This document shows, piece after piece, positions 47,511 to 56,795 of a DNA stretch of 64,000 nt. The DNA is from Saccharolobus caldissimus (GTDB taxonomy: Archaea; Thermoproteota; Thermoprotei_A; Sulfolobales; Sulfolobaceae). The notes beneath the pieces were generated by a model. The model saw only the letters and a program-made list of their open reading frames with translations. It was not told the DNA's origin and did no database searches. The first letter of the stretch is position 1; each line of letters begins with the position of its first letter. The translations under genes were made by a program, and so were the position numbers. Where the stretch lies: the NCBI RefSeq assembly GCF_020886315.1, contig NZ_AP025226.1, positions 1,886,001 to 1,950,000 of the forward strand. Direction: 5' to 3'.

Positions 47511-48491
47511 ATGTTAAAAATTGATGTGCATTCTCACTATTTTCCCTTAAGAATTATGAAAGAACTTAAAGAAGTAATTAAATTCGATATAGAATTATCT
47601 ACAGACAATAAAATTTATATAAAAATAGGAAATGTAACTTGGAGCGGTGAAGCATACGTAGGATTATTAGATGAGGATAAAATAAGAGATGATAGTAAGA
47701 AAGGTGAGGTGGACATAAGGGTATTATCACTAGCGCCCATCTCATATCTTTATGATTTTGATGATAATGTAGCTTTAACGTTTTACACTAAGTTAAATGA
47801 TAATTTAGCTCATATAGTAGAGAAAAGTGAAGGTATGTTCATAGGGCTTGCTGGTGTTCCTCTTCAGAGCCCCTCGCTAGCAATTGACGAATTAAAGAGG
47901 GCAGTAAAGGATCTAGGATTAAAGGGAGTTGAAATCGGTTCTCACGTATTAGGTAAAAATTTAGATGACGAATCGTTTAGGGATTTCTTTAGAACAGTAT
48001 CAGCGTTAAATATTCCGGTTTTTATTCATCCTCAAATTACTGACGTAATCGGAAAGGATAGGCTAAGGAAATATTTTTTCACAAATATTTTAGGAGTTCC
48101 AATAGAGGATACGATAGCTGGGGCTTCACTAATAGCAAGTGGTATAATTCAAGAATACGATATAAAGGTAATATTACCTCATGGCGGAGGATTTCTTCCA
48201 TATCAGATAGGGAGATTTGATAATGGATATAAAATTAGATCGGATGTAAGGGAGAAAATAAGAAAAGAACCCAGTTCATTTTTAAGTAACTTCTATTTTG
48301 ATACTATACTTTTTAATAAAAATATAATAGAATTTTTAGTTAAGTTCGTTGGTTCAGATCACTTAGTGCTAGGTAGTGATTACCCGTTTAAAATGGGCTA
48401 CTTTAAGCCTTATGAATCAATAGAATTTCTTAACGAAATTGACAAGGAAAAAATTTGCGAGATAAACGCTAGAAAATTATTTAAAATATAA
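47511..48491 (+). CDS. Amidohydrolase, ACMSD-like (metal-dependent decarboxylase/hydrolase)
   Basis: 326 residues from ATG 47511 (MLKIDVHSHYFP). Metal site HSHYF (HxH) near 7-9, HPQIT His near 182, LPHGGGFLPYQIGR His near 227, and GSDYPF Asp near 287: the ACMSD (amidohydrolase 2) pattern. It decarboxylates or hydrolyses aromatic or semialdehyde acids. The true substrate is unknown. Follows the flavoprotein closely. Confidence 0.85.
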   Translation: MLKIDVHSHYFPLRIMKELKEVIKFDIELSTDNKIYIKIGNVTWSGEAYVGLLDEDKIRDDSKKGEVDIRVLSLAPISYLYDFDDNVALTFYTKLNDNLAHIVEKSEGMFIGLAGVPLQSPSLAIDELKRAVKDLGLKGVEIGSHVLGKNLDDESFRDFFRTVSALNIPVFIHPQITDVIGKDRLRKYFFTNILGVPIEDTIAGASLIASGIIQEYDIKVILPHGGGFLPYQIGRFDNGYKIRSDVREKIRKEPSSFLSNFYFDTILFNKNIIEFLVKFVGSDHLVLGSDYPFKMGYFKPYESIEFLNEIDKEKICEINARKLFKI

Positions 48492-49730
48492 TTATTTTTC
48501 TCTATCTATATTTCCTTTTGTTTCATGAGATATTAGACTTACTATAATTATAATTATTCCTAATATTATCATTGACGTTGTTTCTGCAATCGGGAATAGT
48601 GAGATAGAAGTATTATATAGTACAGTAGTGATTAATAGTGGAATTAAATTGCCAACTAAAAATCCTATATTCCAACTTAATGAAACACCAGTACTTCTAA
48701 TTTTCGTAGGATAGTTCTCATTTACGTAAGCCATAATACCACCTCCTCCAAATACGCTTGTAAATCCGATTATAGCTATTAAATAAGGTGCGAAATTTCT
48801 TAAATTGGCTAGCAATATAAAAGTAGGTGAAAAGATAATTCCTAACAATCCCCCGATAAGTGATATCCTCTTTCTTCCTAATGTTTCACTCAATTCCCCG
48901 CCAATGAAAGCAGAAACAATTGTCATTACACTGTAAATTAGCGACATTTCAGTTATTTGTACCTTTGTAAAGTGATTTACACTGTAAAGGAAATTAGGTA
49001 ATAAGCTATTAGCTAACGCGTTCATCGAAGCCCAGAGTGCCGTAAGTGATGCCGATAAGATAAATTTTCTCTTATAGTATGAAATTAAGATTCTTATAGG
49101 GGTTTTTATTCTCTCCTTATTTTCCCTAAATTTTCTTGATTCTGGCATGAGGAAACCAAATGGTAAAACGAGGAGTGAAGTTAAGAACATTATTCTCCAA
49201 CCTATGTTTAGATAGTTTGCATTCCCAGTAAATTTAAGTATACTAAAAAATATTAATGATGCAATTAAATATGCTGAACCACCTACTGCAAATCCAGAAC
49301 CACTAAACCAGCCTCTATGTCTTTCCGGAAGGTCTTCTATTCCTATAACTGTAATTCCCGCTGAAAGTCCTCCTGTAAAAAACCCTTGAATTATATATAA
49401 TAAAATTAGAATTAGGGGATTTACTTGAAATAAGGCTATTATAACTAAAGGTAAGGCAGAACCTATACTGGATATTCTTATAACGAATTTTCTTCCGTAC
49501 TTATCACTTATAGGTCCTAAAATATAAGCTCCTGGTACCCTCATTATTACGTCTATTAAAACAAGAGCATAAACGCCTAATAACGAGAATATGTACGAAC
49601 CCTTAAATAACAACTCGGAAATATATGGTGAGTTGAAAACCAAAAGCACTGAGTAATTGTAAACTAAGAAGGTATAACTCATAAAATTTAATATTATTAA
49701 CTTTATTTCACTTTTTGTGAGATAACTCAT
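48492..49730 (-). CDS. MFS transporter of the sugar/aromatic-acid:H+ symporter type
   Basis: 412 residues with twelve helices. Family motif LGPISDKYGRKFVIRISS (after helix 2) and PESRKFRENKERI after helix 6; ELSETLGRKRISLIGG repeated in the second half, and FGGGGIMAYVNENYPTKIRSTG at 330-351. Likely imports an organic acid or sugar. Its stop abuts the amidohydrolase stop, so the genes converge. Confidence 0.88.
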   Translation of the reverse strand: MSYLTKSEIKLIILNFMSYTFLVYNYSVLLVFNSPYISELLFKGSYIFSLLGVYALVLIDVIMRVPGAYILGPISDKYGRKFVIRISSIGSALPLVIIALFQVNPLILILLYIIQGFFTGGLSAGITVIGIEDLPERHRGWFSGSGFAVGGSAYLIASLIFFSILKFTGNANYLNIGWRIMFLTSLLVLPFGFLMPESRKFRENKERIKTPIRILISYYKRKFILSASLTALWASMNALANSLLPNFLYSVNHFTKVQITEMSLIYSVMTIVSAFIGGELSETLGRKRISLIGGLLGIIFSPTFILLANLRNFAPYLIAIIGFTSVFGGGGIMAYVNENYPTKIRSTGVSLSWNIGFLVGNLIPLLITTVLYNTSISLFPIAETTSMIILGIIIIIVSLISHETKGNIDREK

Positions 49731-49808
49731 TTAGCTTACGAGTTTATTTCTAAGTTTAAGTATATAATGTTTAATTTATAGTTTCATACGGCTCTCAGAG
49801 CATTAATA

Positions 49809-50615
49809 TTGTTGAAAACAGTAATGTACTCACCATTTTACATACTTTACCTTGCTATGATAATGTCTTCTTTAACTTATACTATAGGAGCTTTATTTTA
49901 CGGCTCTCCAATTCCAATTTATAGCTTTAAGAGGCTAGGTCGTAAAATGATTACTGATGCAATTTATGTAGCTGTTTGGATAAATATCTTTGATTTTGTA
50001 ATAAATTTAATAAATCAAATTCAAAGCATATTAGGTGCTAATTGGAATGCCTTTTACCTAGATATGGGATTTCTGCAACTACAACTTATTTATAATATAA
50101 ACGGGTTAAAGTTACTTTATGCAGTAATCTCAGCTGTAATTAGTTACTTGAGAGTCCCGTCGTTTTTAGCTAATTTCATCGTTCCAATTTTAGACTATAT
50201 ATCCTTTTTAACTGACATATTGCTCATACTCACTTTTTATACACAATTAGGAATATTTATCCAAAATTACTATATAATTTTAATCGCTATTGGTTTGTTA
50301 TTAATGTCTTTTCCATTTAGAATGGGTAGAGGAATAGGCAGTTTACTCATTTCATCTGCTATAGTATTTTACATTGGTTATCCTCTTCTGCCAATTTTAA
50401 TATCATCTTCGGGTGGTAGCCAATATCAGAACATTTTACTTCAAAATTTATCTTTAGCGGTAGCAGAAATCAGCGGTGATATTCCCTTATTAATTTACGC
50501 TTATATTATAGTCCCCATAGTATACATTGGCATATTAGCTGGTTTTTCAATAGTTTTAGAGAACTTCTTAGGAGGAAATATAGGTAAACTTCCCTTCCCT
50601 TTAGAAATAGGCTAG
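49809..50615 (+). CDS. Multi-spanning membrane protein of unknown function
   Basis: 268 residues with six or seven hydrophobic helices (about 5-29, 47-68, 95-117, 124-147, 150-172, 180-205 and 230-252). No recognised family. TTG 49809, TTG 49812 or ATG 49824 may be the start. TATA-like TATATAATG lies near 49760. Single gene before the dehydrogenase operon. Confidence 0.55.
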   Translation: MLKTVMYSPFYILYLAMIMSSLTYTIGALFYGSPIPIYSFKRLGRKMITDAIYVAVWINIFDFVINLINQIQSILGANWNAFYLDMGFLQLQLIYNINGLKLLYAVISAVISYLRVPSFLANFIVPILDYISFLTDILLILTFYTQLGIFIQNYYIILIAIGLLLMSFPFRMGRGIGSLLISSAIVFYIGYPLLPILISSSGGSQYQNILLQNLSLAVAEISGDIPLLIYAYIIVPIVYIGILAGFSIVLENFLGGNIGKLPFPLEIG

Positions 50616-50627
50616 CAAACACACTAA

Positions 50628-50639
50628 GTTTATATTATA
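50628..50639 (+). promoter_or_regulatory. TATA box of the 2-oxoacid dehydrogenase E3 gene
   Basis: GTTTATATTATAAAG with centre about 25 bases before ATG 50658, consistent with a leaderless start. Confidence 0.6.
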
Positions 50640-50657
50640 AAGAACATCAATTAATTT

Positions 50658-51890
50658 ATGAAAGTTGCAGTAATAGGTGGAGGACCCGCAGGAGTATATG
50701 CAGCGTTAACATTATCTAAACATGCTAAAGTTTATTTAATAGAAAAAGAGGATAGACTAGGAGGTACTTGCGTCCTTTACGGTTGCATCCCCACTAAATC
50801 CATGTTAAGTCCCTTAATATTTTCCTCATTTTTATCTAAATTCGGGGTAAACGTTCAATTTAATTTAAATCAGTTGAGAGAATATGCCATAAACTCCATA
50901 AATACGATTAGTAAAGGTGTAGAAAGATTGCTTGAGAGTAATGGTATAGAAGTAATTCACACTACTGGTTCTATCAGATCATCTATAGTGCATGCTGGGA
51001 ATGAACCGCTTAACGTTGATAATACAATTATATCTACTGGGACAAGAAGGGAGAGGATTAATGAATTGAAATTTACAGAAGATTTAGCATATAGTAATGA
51101 GGATTATAAGAGCGTTATAGTTATAGGAGGAGACGTAGGAGGTATAGAACTAAGTTGGATGATGAGAAAATTGGGTAAGGAGGTTCACCTAGTTGATAGA
51201 AACGTCTCATTACTTACAAATATTGATGATACGTTATCTAATGTAGTAACTAATTATCTAAGTCAGATTGGGATTAAATTGCATTTAGGTAAGGAAGTAT
51301 CTAAAATTAGTAGATCATCTATAATACTTTCTGACGGCGAGTCCATCTCCGCTGACGCTGTATTTTTAACTTTTGGAAGGAAACCAAATATTGAAGGATT
51401 TGAAGAAATACCTCACGATAAATACTTATACGTAGATGAGTATTTAAGAACACAAGTTCCTAACGTTTATGCTGCAGGTGATATAATAGGTACGTTCACA
51501 GCGCATGAGGCTATATACGGGGGTGTAGTAGCTGCTAGAAATATACTAGGATATAAAGAAGAGTTCATAGTAGAAGGTGTTCCTAAGGTTATTTATATAC
51601 ATCCTCAAATAGCTTATGTGGGAGTAACTTCTGGCAAATGTGTAATAGTAAATACAGTCTCCTTAGCCAAAACTGTAGTAGATAAGGAAGATGAAGGATT
51701 CTTTAAATTATGTGTAAGAGATAATAGAATAGTCGGGGCAGTAGCTTTCATGCCTAACGCTGAAGATGTAATTTCTCTAATTTCAATATTTATCAGACAT
51801 CAAATGGAATTAAAAAGTATTATGAATATTGTTTTACCTCACCCGTCTTACTTAGAAGCCTTAACTGAGGCTTTAATGAGATTAGTATAG
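50658..51890 (+). CDS. lpdA: Dihydrolipoamide dehydrogenase (E3)-like flavoprotein
   Basis: 410 residues. FAD site MKVAVIGGGPAGVYAA, active disulfide GGTCVLYGCIPTKS (C38, C43), NAD site VIGGDVGGIELSWMMRKLG, FAD second site VYAAGDIIGTF. The C-terminal interface has LPHPSYLEAL, the place where lpd carries the catalytic H-P-x-x-x-E. Slightly shorter than bacterial E3 (~460). It reoxidises dihydrolipoamide on E2. Confidence 0.88.
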   Translation: MKVAVIGGGPAGVYAALTLSKHAKVYLIEKEDRLGGTCVLYGCIPTKSMLSPLIFSSFLSKFGVNVQFNLNQLREYAINSINTISKGVERLLESNGIEVIHTTGSIRSSIVHAGNEPLNVDNTIISTGTRRERINELKFTEDLAYSNEDYKSVIVIGGDVGGIELSWMMRKLGKEVHLVDRNVSLLTNIDDTLSNVVTNYLSQIGIKLHLGKEVSKISRSSIILSDGESISADAVFLTFGRKPNIEGFEEIPHDKYLYVDEYLRTQVPNVYAAGDIIGTFTAHEAIYGGVVAARNILGYKEEFIVEGVPKVIYIHPQIAYVGVTSGKCVIVNTVSLAKTVVDKEDEGFFKLCVRDNRIVGAVAFMPNAEDVISLISIFIRHQMELKSIMNIVLPHPSYLEALTEALMRLV

Positions 51891-51951
51891 CTTGGTTTTA
51901 AAATAAGTTATGTTTAAATACTTTCTTTCTTTTTAATATTTATGATGTGAT

Positions 51952-52950
51952 ATGCTACCTTCTATTCCCAAAGAAAAATTATTGGAAATGTATAAGAAAA
52001 TGTTATTAATAAGGTATCATGAGCTTACTGCTAAAGAGCTTTTCGCCTCTGGCAAAATACCAGGTTTCGTTCATTTATACGTAGGCGAAGAGGCGGTTGC
52101 AGTAGGAGTTATAAGTGCATTAAGGGAAGATGATTACATAACTAGCACACATAGAGGCCATGGTCATTGTATAGCTAAAGGTTTAGACGTTAAAAGGATG
52201 CTTGCAGAAATAATGGGAAAGAGAACTGGTGTATGCAAGGGTAAAGGAGGTTCTATGCATATATTTGATTTCAGTAAAGGAATGTTAGGAGCTAATGGTA
52301 TTGTAGGAGGCGGAGCACCGCACGCAGTTGGGGCTGCATTAGCGTCTAAGCTTAAGGGTTTAGATAGGGTAGCTGTAGCGTTTATAGGAGATGGAGCTAT
52401 GAACCAAGGGGTAGTTTTAGAATCGTTAAACCTAGCTGCAATATGGAAACTTCCAGTAATTTTCGTAGTAGAGGATAACATGTACGCTATGTCAACTAGA
52501 AGTCTAATGCCAGGTAAGTTGCAACCTAGATATTCAGCTGCAAAAAGTTACGTAGAAAGAGCAATAGGCTTCGGAATGCCTGCAGTTGAAGTTGATGGAA
52601 TGGATGTATTAGCAGTATATGAGGCAGCAGTTGAAGCTGTAAACAGAGCCAGAAGGGGAGAAGGCCCCTCACTTTTACATTGCAAGACATATAGGTTTTT
52701 TGGACATTTCGAAGGAGACCCTCTAGTCTATAGAGATAAAGAAGAGGAAGAAATGTGGAAAAAGAGGGATCCTATATTACTATTTAAGGATAAATTAGTT
52801 TCGATGAATATAGTCTCTCCAGAGGAATTAGACAAAATAGATAGAGAAGCTAAAGCTGAAATTGAGGAGGCTCTAAAATTCGCCGAGGAAAGCCCATATC
52901 CTGAGGTTGATGAAGCTCTTACTGACGTATTTACCGATAATTCCTATTAG
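51952..52950 (+). CDS. 2-oxoacid/acetoin dehydrogenase E1 alpha subunit
   Basis: 332 residues: RYHELTAKELFASGKIPGFVHLYVGEEA, STHRGHGHCIAKGLD, KGGSMHIFD, and the thiamine diphosphate GDGAMNQGVVLESLNLAAIWKLPVIFVVEDNMYAMST motif. Family alpha2beta2 E1. Closest in feel to acetoin or pyruvate dehydrogenase. Directly followed by E1 beta. Confidence 0.93.
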   Translation: MLPSIPKEKLLEMYKKMLLIRYHELTAKELFASGKIPGFVHLYVGEEAVAVGVISALREDDYITSTHRGHGHCIAKGLDVKRMLAEIMGKRTGVCKGKGGSMHIFDFSKGMLGANGIVGGGAPHAVGAALASKLKGLDRVAVAFIGDGAMNQGVVLESLNLAAIWKLPVIFVVEDNMYAMSTRSLMPGKLQPRYSAAKSYVERAIGFGMPAVEVDGMDVLAVYEAAVEAVNRARRGEGPSLLHCKTYRFFGHFEGDPLVYRDKEEEEMWKKRDPILLFKDKLVSMNIVSPEELDKIDREAKAEIEEALKFAEESPYPEVDEALTDVFTDNSY

Positions 52951-52963
52951 GGGGTGATAAAAC

Positions 52964-53944
52964 GTGTCAGCTAGAAAAATAACCTTTACCGAGGCAATAA
53001 ATGAAGCATTAAGACAAGAAATGGAGAGAGATCCGTCAGTAATATTAATGGGTGAAGATATAGGTGTTTATGGAGGAGCATTCGGAGTAACAAAAGGGCT
53101 TATACAAAAATTCGGTCCAGATAGGGTTATAGATACTCCAATTTCTGAAGCAGGATTTATAGGTGCAGCTATAGGTGCAGCGTTAGCAGGACTTAGACCA
53201 GTGGTAGAACTAATGTTTGTAGATTTCTTTGGAGTAGCCATGGATCAGATCTATAACCAAATGGCCAAATTAAGATATATGTCAGGTGGGCAGTTAAAAG
53301 TACCAGTCACGTTAAGGGCTCCAATAGGTGCAGGAATAAGTGCTGCAGCTCAACACTCTCAAACGCTATATTCCATATTTGCTCACGTTCCTGGACTAAA
53401 AGTAGTCGTTCCTTCTACACCATATGATGCTAAAGGCTTATTGATATCATCAATAAGAGATGATAATCCCGTTATATTCTTAGAGCATAAGGTACTATAT
53501 GGCTTAAAAGGGGAAGTGCCAGAGGAGGAATATACAATACCTCTCGGAAAAGCTGATATAAAAAGAGAAGGCGATGACGTAACAGTAATCGGATTAGCTA
53601 GGACAGTATGGCACGCTTTAGATGCCGCTGAACAGTTATCAAAAGAGGGTATAAGTATTGAGGTTATAGATCCGAGGACGATAGTGCCATTTGATAAGGA
53701 AACCGTACTTAAATCTGTGAAAAAGACCGGTAGAGTAGTAATAGTTGATGAAGATTATGATAGGTGCGGGTTTGCTTCATGGGTGGCGTCGATAATAGTT
53801 GATGAGGCTTTTGAATATTTAGATGCTCCGATAAAGAGAATAACCACACCTAATGTACCAATTCCCTTTAGCCCTCCATTGGAACAATATATATTACCAG
53901 ATGCTAAGAAGATAATTAACACAGTTAAATCGATATTGGGGTAA
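52964..53944 (+). CDS. 2-oxoacid/acetoin dehydrogenase E1 beta subunit
   Basis: 326 residues: GEDIGVYGGAFGVTKGL, DTPISEAGFIGAAIGAALAGLRPVVELMFVDF, and RAPIGAGISAAAQHSQTLYSIFAHVPGLKVVVPSTPYDAKGLL. GTG start 6 bases after GGGGTGAT ribosome site. Completes thiamine-dependent E1 with the alpha subunit. Confidence 0.95.
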   Translation: MSARKITFTEAINEALRQEMERDPSVILMGEDIGVYGGAFGVTKGLIQKFGPDRVIDTPISEAGFIGAAIGAALAGLRPVVELMFVDFFGVAMDQIYNQMAKLRYMSGGQLKVPVTLRAPIGAGISAAAQHSQTLYSIFAHVPGLKVVVPSTPYDAKGLLISSIRDDNPVIFLEHKVLYGLKGEVPEEEYTIPLGKADIKREGDDVTVIGLARTVWHALDAAEQLSKEGISIEVIDPRTIVPFDKETVLKSVKKTGRVVIVDEDYDRCGFASWVASIIVDEAFEYLDAPIKRITTPNVPIPFSPPLEQYILPDAKKIINTVKSILG

Positions 53945-53949
53945 AGTGA

Positions 53950-54957
53950 TTGCCTAGTATTGGCATTATTATAAATCCAGAGTCTGGAAAAGACATAAGA
54001 AGACTAGTTGGTAATGCACCTTTCATAACGAATTACACTAAAATTGACGTAATAAAACGTTTTTTACTTGGGCTTAATGCTACTGATGCTGTTGATGAAG
54101 TAGTTTTTATGCCAGATTTTTACGGAATAGCCCTAGATGTTATAGAAGATCTTAAGGATAGGGTAAATTTTGATTTAAATACTATAGCTATGAAAGTCGA
54201 AAATAGTGTTAATGATACTATTTTAGCGTCAAAATACATGAGCGAAATTGGAGTAAATGCAATAGTAAGCGCTGGAGGCGATGGTACCCTTAGGGCTGTA
54301 TATAAAGGTATAGGTGATAAAGTTCCAATTTTAGGTCTTTCTTTAGGCACGAATAATGTTTTGGGAGCTACTTACGAGCCTACAATTTTAGGAATGACAT
54401 TAGGATTGTTAATTAGAAATCCTAACCCAGATGTTATAGATAGGATAAAGGCTATAAAGGTATTTGTAAATAATGAGTTTAAGGACCTCTCATTAGTAGA
54501 TTTAACTTTTATTGACGGTTGGTACGTAGGCACTAGGGCAATATGGGACGAATATTCATTAAGATATGCCTTCATATCTAAAGGAGAGATAGGAGATATA
54601 GGAATTCCGTCGATAGCAAGTGTCATAAAACCGATAAGTTTTGATGATGATTTTGGATTAATGATAAAATTTGGATTGGGATATATAGTAAACGCAATAT
54701 TAGCACCAGGATTGGTGAAACAGATTTTCATAAACGAGATAAGAACTGTAAGATTAGGAGAGGAAGTAGAGGTACCAAAAGGTAGATATGTAATTGCGTT
54801 TGATGGCGAAAAGGAGTTAGTAGTAAATAATAATGATGTAATAAAAGTGAGAATAGATAAAGATGGTCCCTTACTTATTAATGTTCGTAAAGCAATGAAT
54901 TACATAAGTAGTTATTATAAGAAAGGCGGTGAAGTTTCTTGGGTAAAGAAGTATTAA
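53950..54957 (+). CDS. AcoX-like NAD/diacylglycerol kinase-family protein
   Basis: 335 residues. NPESGKDIRR near the N-terminus, SAGGDGTLRAVYKGIGDKVPILGLSLGTNNVLGA (GGDGT, about 110-145) is the ATP-NAD kinase fold. Such a gene (acoX) is often inside acetoin dehydrogenase operons. Its role is unknown: perhaps cofactor synthesis or regulation. TTG start 53950 behind AAAGTGAT; overlaps the E2 gene by 19 bases. Confidence 0.8.
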   Translation: MPSIGIIINPESGKDIRRLVGNAPFITNYTKIDVIKRFLLGLNATDAVDEVVFMPDFYGIALDVIEDLKDRVNFDLNTIAMKVENSVNDTILASKYMSEIGVNAIVSAGGDGTLRAVYKGIGDKVPILGLSLGTNNVLGATYEPTILGMTLGLLIRNPNPDVIDRIKAIKVFVNNEFKDLSLVDLTFIDGWYVGTRAIWDEYSLRYAFISKGEIGDIGIPSIASVIKPISFDDDFGLMIKFGLGYIVNAILAPGLVKQIFINEIRTVRLGEEVEVPKGRYVIAFDGEKELVVNNNDVIKVRIDKDGPLLINVRKAMNYISSYYKKGGEVSWVKKY

Positions 54958-56117
54958 TGCCCAAATTAGGACTTACTATGACTAAAGGAAGAATAGTGCA
55001 ATGGAAAAAGAGGGAAGGGGAAAGAGTACAAGAAGGAGAAGACTTAGTGGTAATAGAAACGGAAAAGATAACTACTACTATTAAAGCGCCAATAAGCGGA
55101 ATTCTCTTAAAAATATACGCAAAAGAAGGTGAGGAAGTACTAGTAGGTCAAATAATAGCTTACATAGGCGAAGTTGGTGAAATACCACCTACTCCCCCTT
55201 CTCAGATAACCCCTCAGCAGGCAATAGAAGTAGCTCAGAAAACTGAAGAAACTAAAAAGGTTGAAATAAGGGCTACACCGAGGGCTAGGAGATTGGCTAA
55301 GGAAAAGGGAATAGACTTGTCTAAAATAAAAGGAACTGGACCTGGGGGTATGATAACTGAAGATGATGTTCTCAGAGAATTAGAGTTTATTGAAAAAAAG
55401 GCTAAATTTACATTAACTGGGCTCAGAGTAAAGGAAGTAATACCCATGAGTCCGATGAGGCAAGAAATTAGTAGAAGAATGACTCAAAGTCTCCAAACCA
55501 TGGCTCAAGTAACGTTAAGTATGGAAGTAAACGCTTCAGCCTTAGTTAAATTAAGGGATGAATTAGAAAGAAAAACTAACGTAAAAATAACCTATACCGA
55601 TATCTTAGTTAAAATCGTTAGTATGCTGTTAAAAAATCACCCCTATTTAAATGCTACATTAGAAGGGGACGAAATTAAGATAATAGATGAGATAAATATA
55701 GGCATAGCCGTAGCCTTAAATCAAGGGTTAATAGTTCCAGTAATTAAAAATGCAGATACTAAATCCATAGTAGATATTTCAAAGGAGGCACATGAATTAG
55801 CAAACAAGGCTAGGGAAAATAAGTTAACGCCAGATGAAGTAACTGGCGGAACTTTCACTATAAGTAATTTAGGGATGTATAATATTGATTCATTCACGCC
55901 AATTATAAACCCTCCCCAAACTGCAATATTAGGAGTAGGAAGAATAAAGAAATCTCCAGTAGTAATTAATGATACAATATCTTTAGGCTATACTATGTGG
56001 TTAAGCTTAACTTTTGATCATAGGGTAATGGACGGTCATGTAGCTGCTAATTTCTTAAGGGAATTAGCGGAAGTCATAGAAGACGAAGATAAACTAAGGA
56101 AATTTGTTAATTTGTAA
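54939..56117 (+). CDS. 2-oxoacid/acetoin dehydrogenase E2 (dihydrolipoamide acyltransferase)
   Basis: 392 residues: N-terminal lipoyl domain with K43 in IETEKITTT, an E3/E1-binding domain (ATPRARRLAKEKGIDLSKIKGTGPGGMITEDDVL, about 112-145), and the catalytic domain ending in DHRVMDGHVAANFLREL (His/Asp of H-x3-D-G). TTG start behind AAGGCGGTGA. Completes the complex; needs lipoate from the 40-42 kb genes. Confidence 0.95.
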   Translation: MGKEVLMPKLGLTMTKGRIVQWKKREGERVQEGEDLVVIETEKITTTIKAPISGILLKIYAKEGEEVLVGQIIAYIGEVGEIPPTPPSQITPQQAIEVAQKTEETKKVEIRATPRARRLAKEKGIDLSKIKGTGPGGMITEDDVLRELEFIEKKAKFTLTGLRVKEVIPMSPMRQEISRRMTQSLQTMAQVTLSMEVNASALVKLRDELERKTNVKITYTDILVKIVSMLLKNHPYLNATLEGDEIKIIDEINIGIAVALNQGLIVPVIKNADTKSIVDISKEAHELANKARENKLTPDEVTGGTFTISNLGMYNIDSFTPIINPPQTAILGVGRIKKSPVVINDTISLGYTMWLSLTFDHRVMDGHVAANFLRELAEVIEDEDKLRKFVNL

Positions 56118-56795
56118 ACTTAGTTATAATTTTATCGTAAACGTTAAAATGATCATCATTTATTTAATGAAATAATCTCCAGTGATGTTTAATAATGTCG
56201 TTATTAAACTACAAATGAGCAAGTGAGCTTATAAAGACTGTAACTCTTTTACGTAATTACTCGCTATTTTTAATTACTTCTAAATATCGTTTTTAATTAA
56301 GTAATGTTTATATAGTATTACAATGTATTTTCTATTGATGATCTCCCAGCTGATGACGGGCACTGCTCACGAGGTTTTGGGAGTGATAAAAACTGGATGG
56401 GAGGGTATTGGTGTTTCCCTCGACCAGCCCCAATGAGTTAAGGGTGAAAGTGTATGAACCCTTAAGAGGGGTGCCCGTAGCGGAATTAGAAGTAAGGATA
56501 AGTTACGCCACGGGTAAACACATAAACGTTATACTTCTCATGCTGCGTTTTTACATTTATAATTTTTAGGATATATGTCACATTTTTAATTTATACTCAT
56601 AATATATTGGACTTTTTAACATCATGTAAAGTTACTGGAGTTTTCCATAAATTCTAATCTTAGCTATATCCTTTCAAAAACTAATAGCCATTTAAAAATA
56701 TTATATACTAACAGATATATCTAAAAAGTCTTACGTGATTAGGTAATTAGCTAAAGGTTAATTTTTAAAGACTAACGCGAATCAACTATTTAATA
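56118..56795. other. Intergenic region holding the structured element
   Basis: Apart from the element at 56343-56524, the flanks are AT-rich without a gene. AATTTTTAAAGAC near 56760-56772 is TATA-like, ~28 bases before the CoA-transferase ATG. Confidence 0.5.
56343..56524 (+). ncRNA. GC-rich structured RNA candidate, possibly the end of an IS605/TnpB-type element
   Basis: About half G+C in a 33% GC genome, no conserved long frame. Stems by eye: CTCCCA/TGGGAG (56343-56348 with 56378-56383), GAGGG/CCCTC (56401-56405 with 56417-56421), TTAAGGGT/ACCCTTAA (56438-56445 with 56458-56465), and ACGGGCAC/GTGCCCGT (56356-56363 with 56471-56478), the last crossing the first as a pseudoknot. The last 35 bases recur at 44057-44091. 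A TnpB-tail reading (ELRVKVYEPLRGVPVAELEV) is possible but weak. Confidence 0.55.

Noticed and set aside
56435-56570. Reading of the 56-kb element as a TnpB C-terminal tail
   Set aside because: Only a short open stretch with weak resemblance and no zinc-finger cysteines; RNA structure explains the sequence better.
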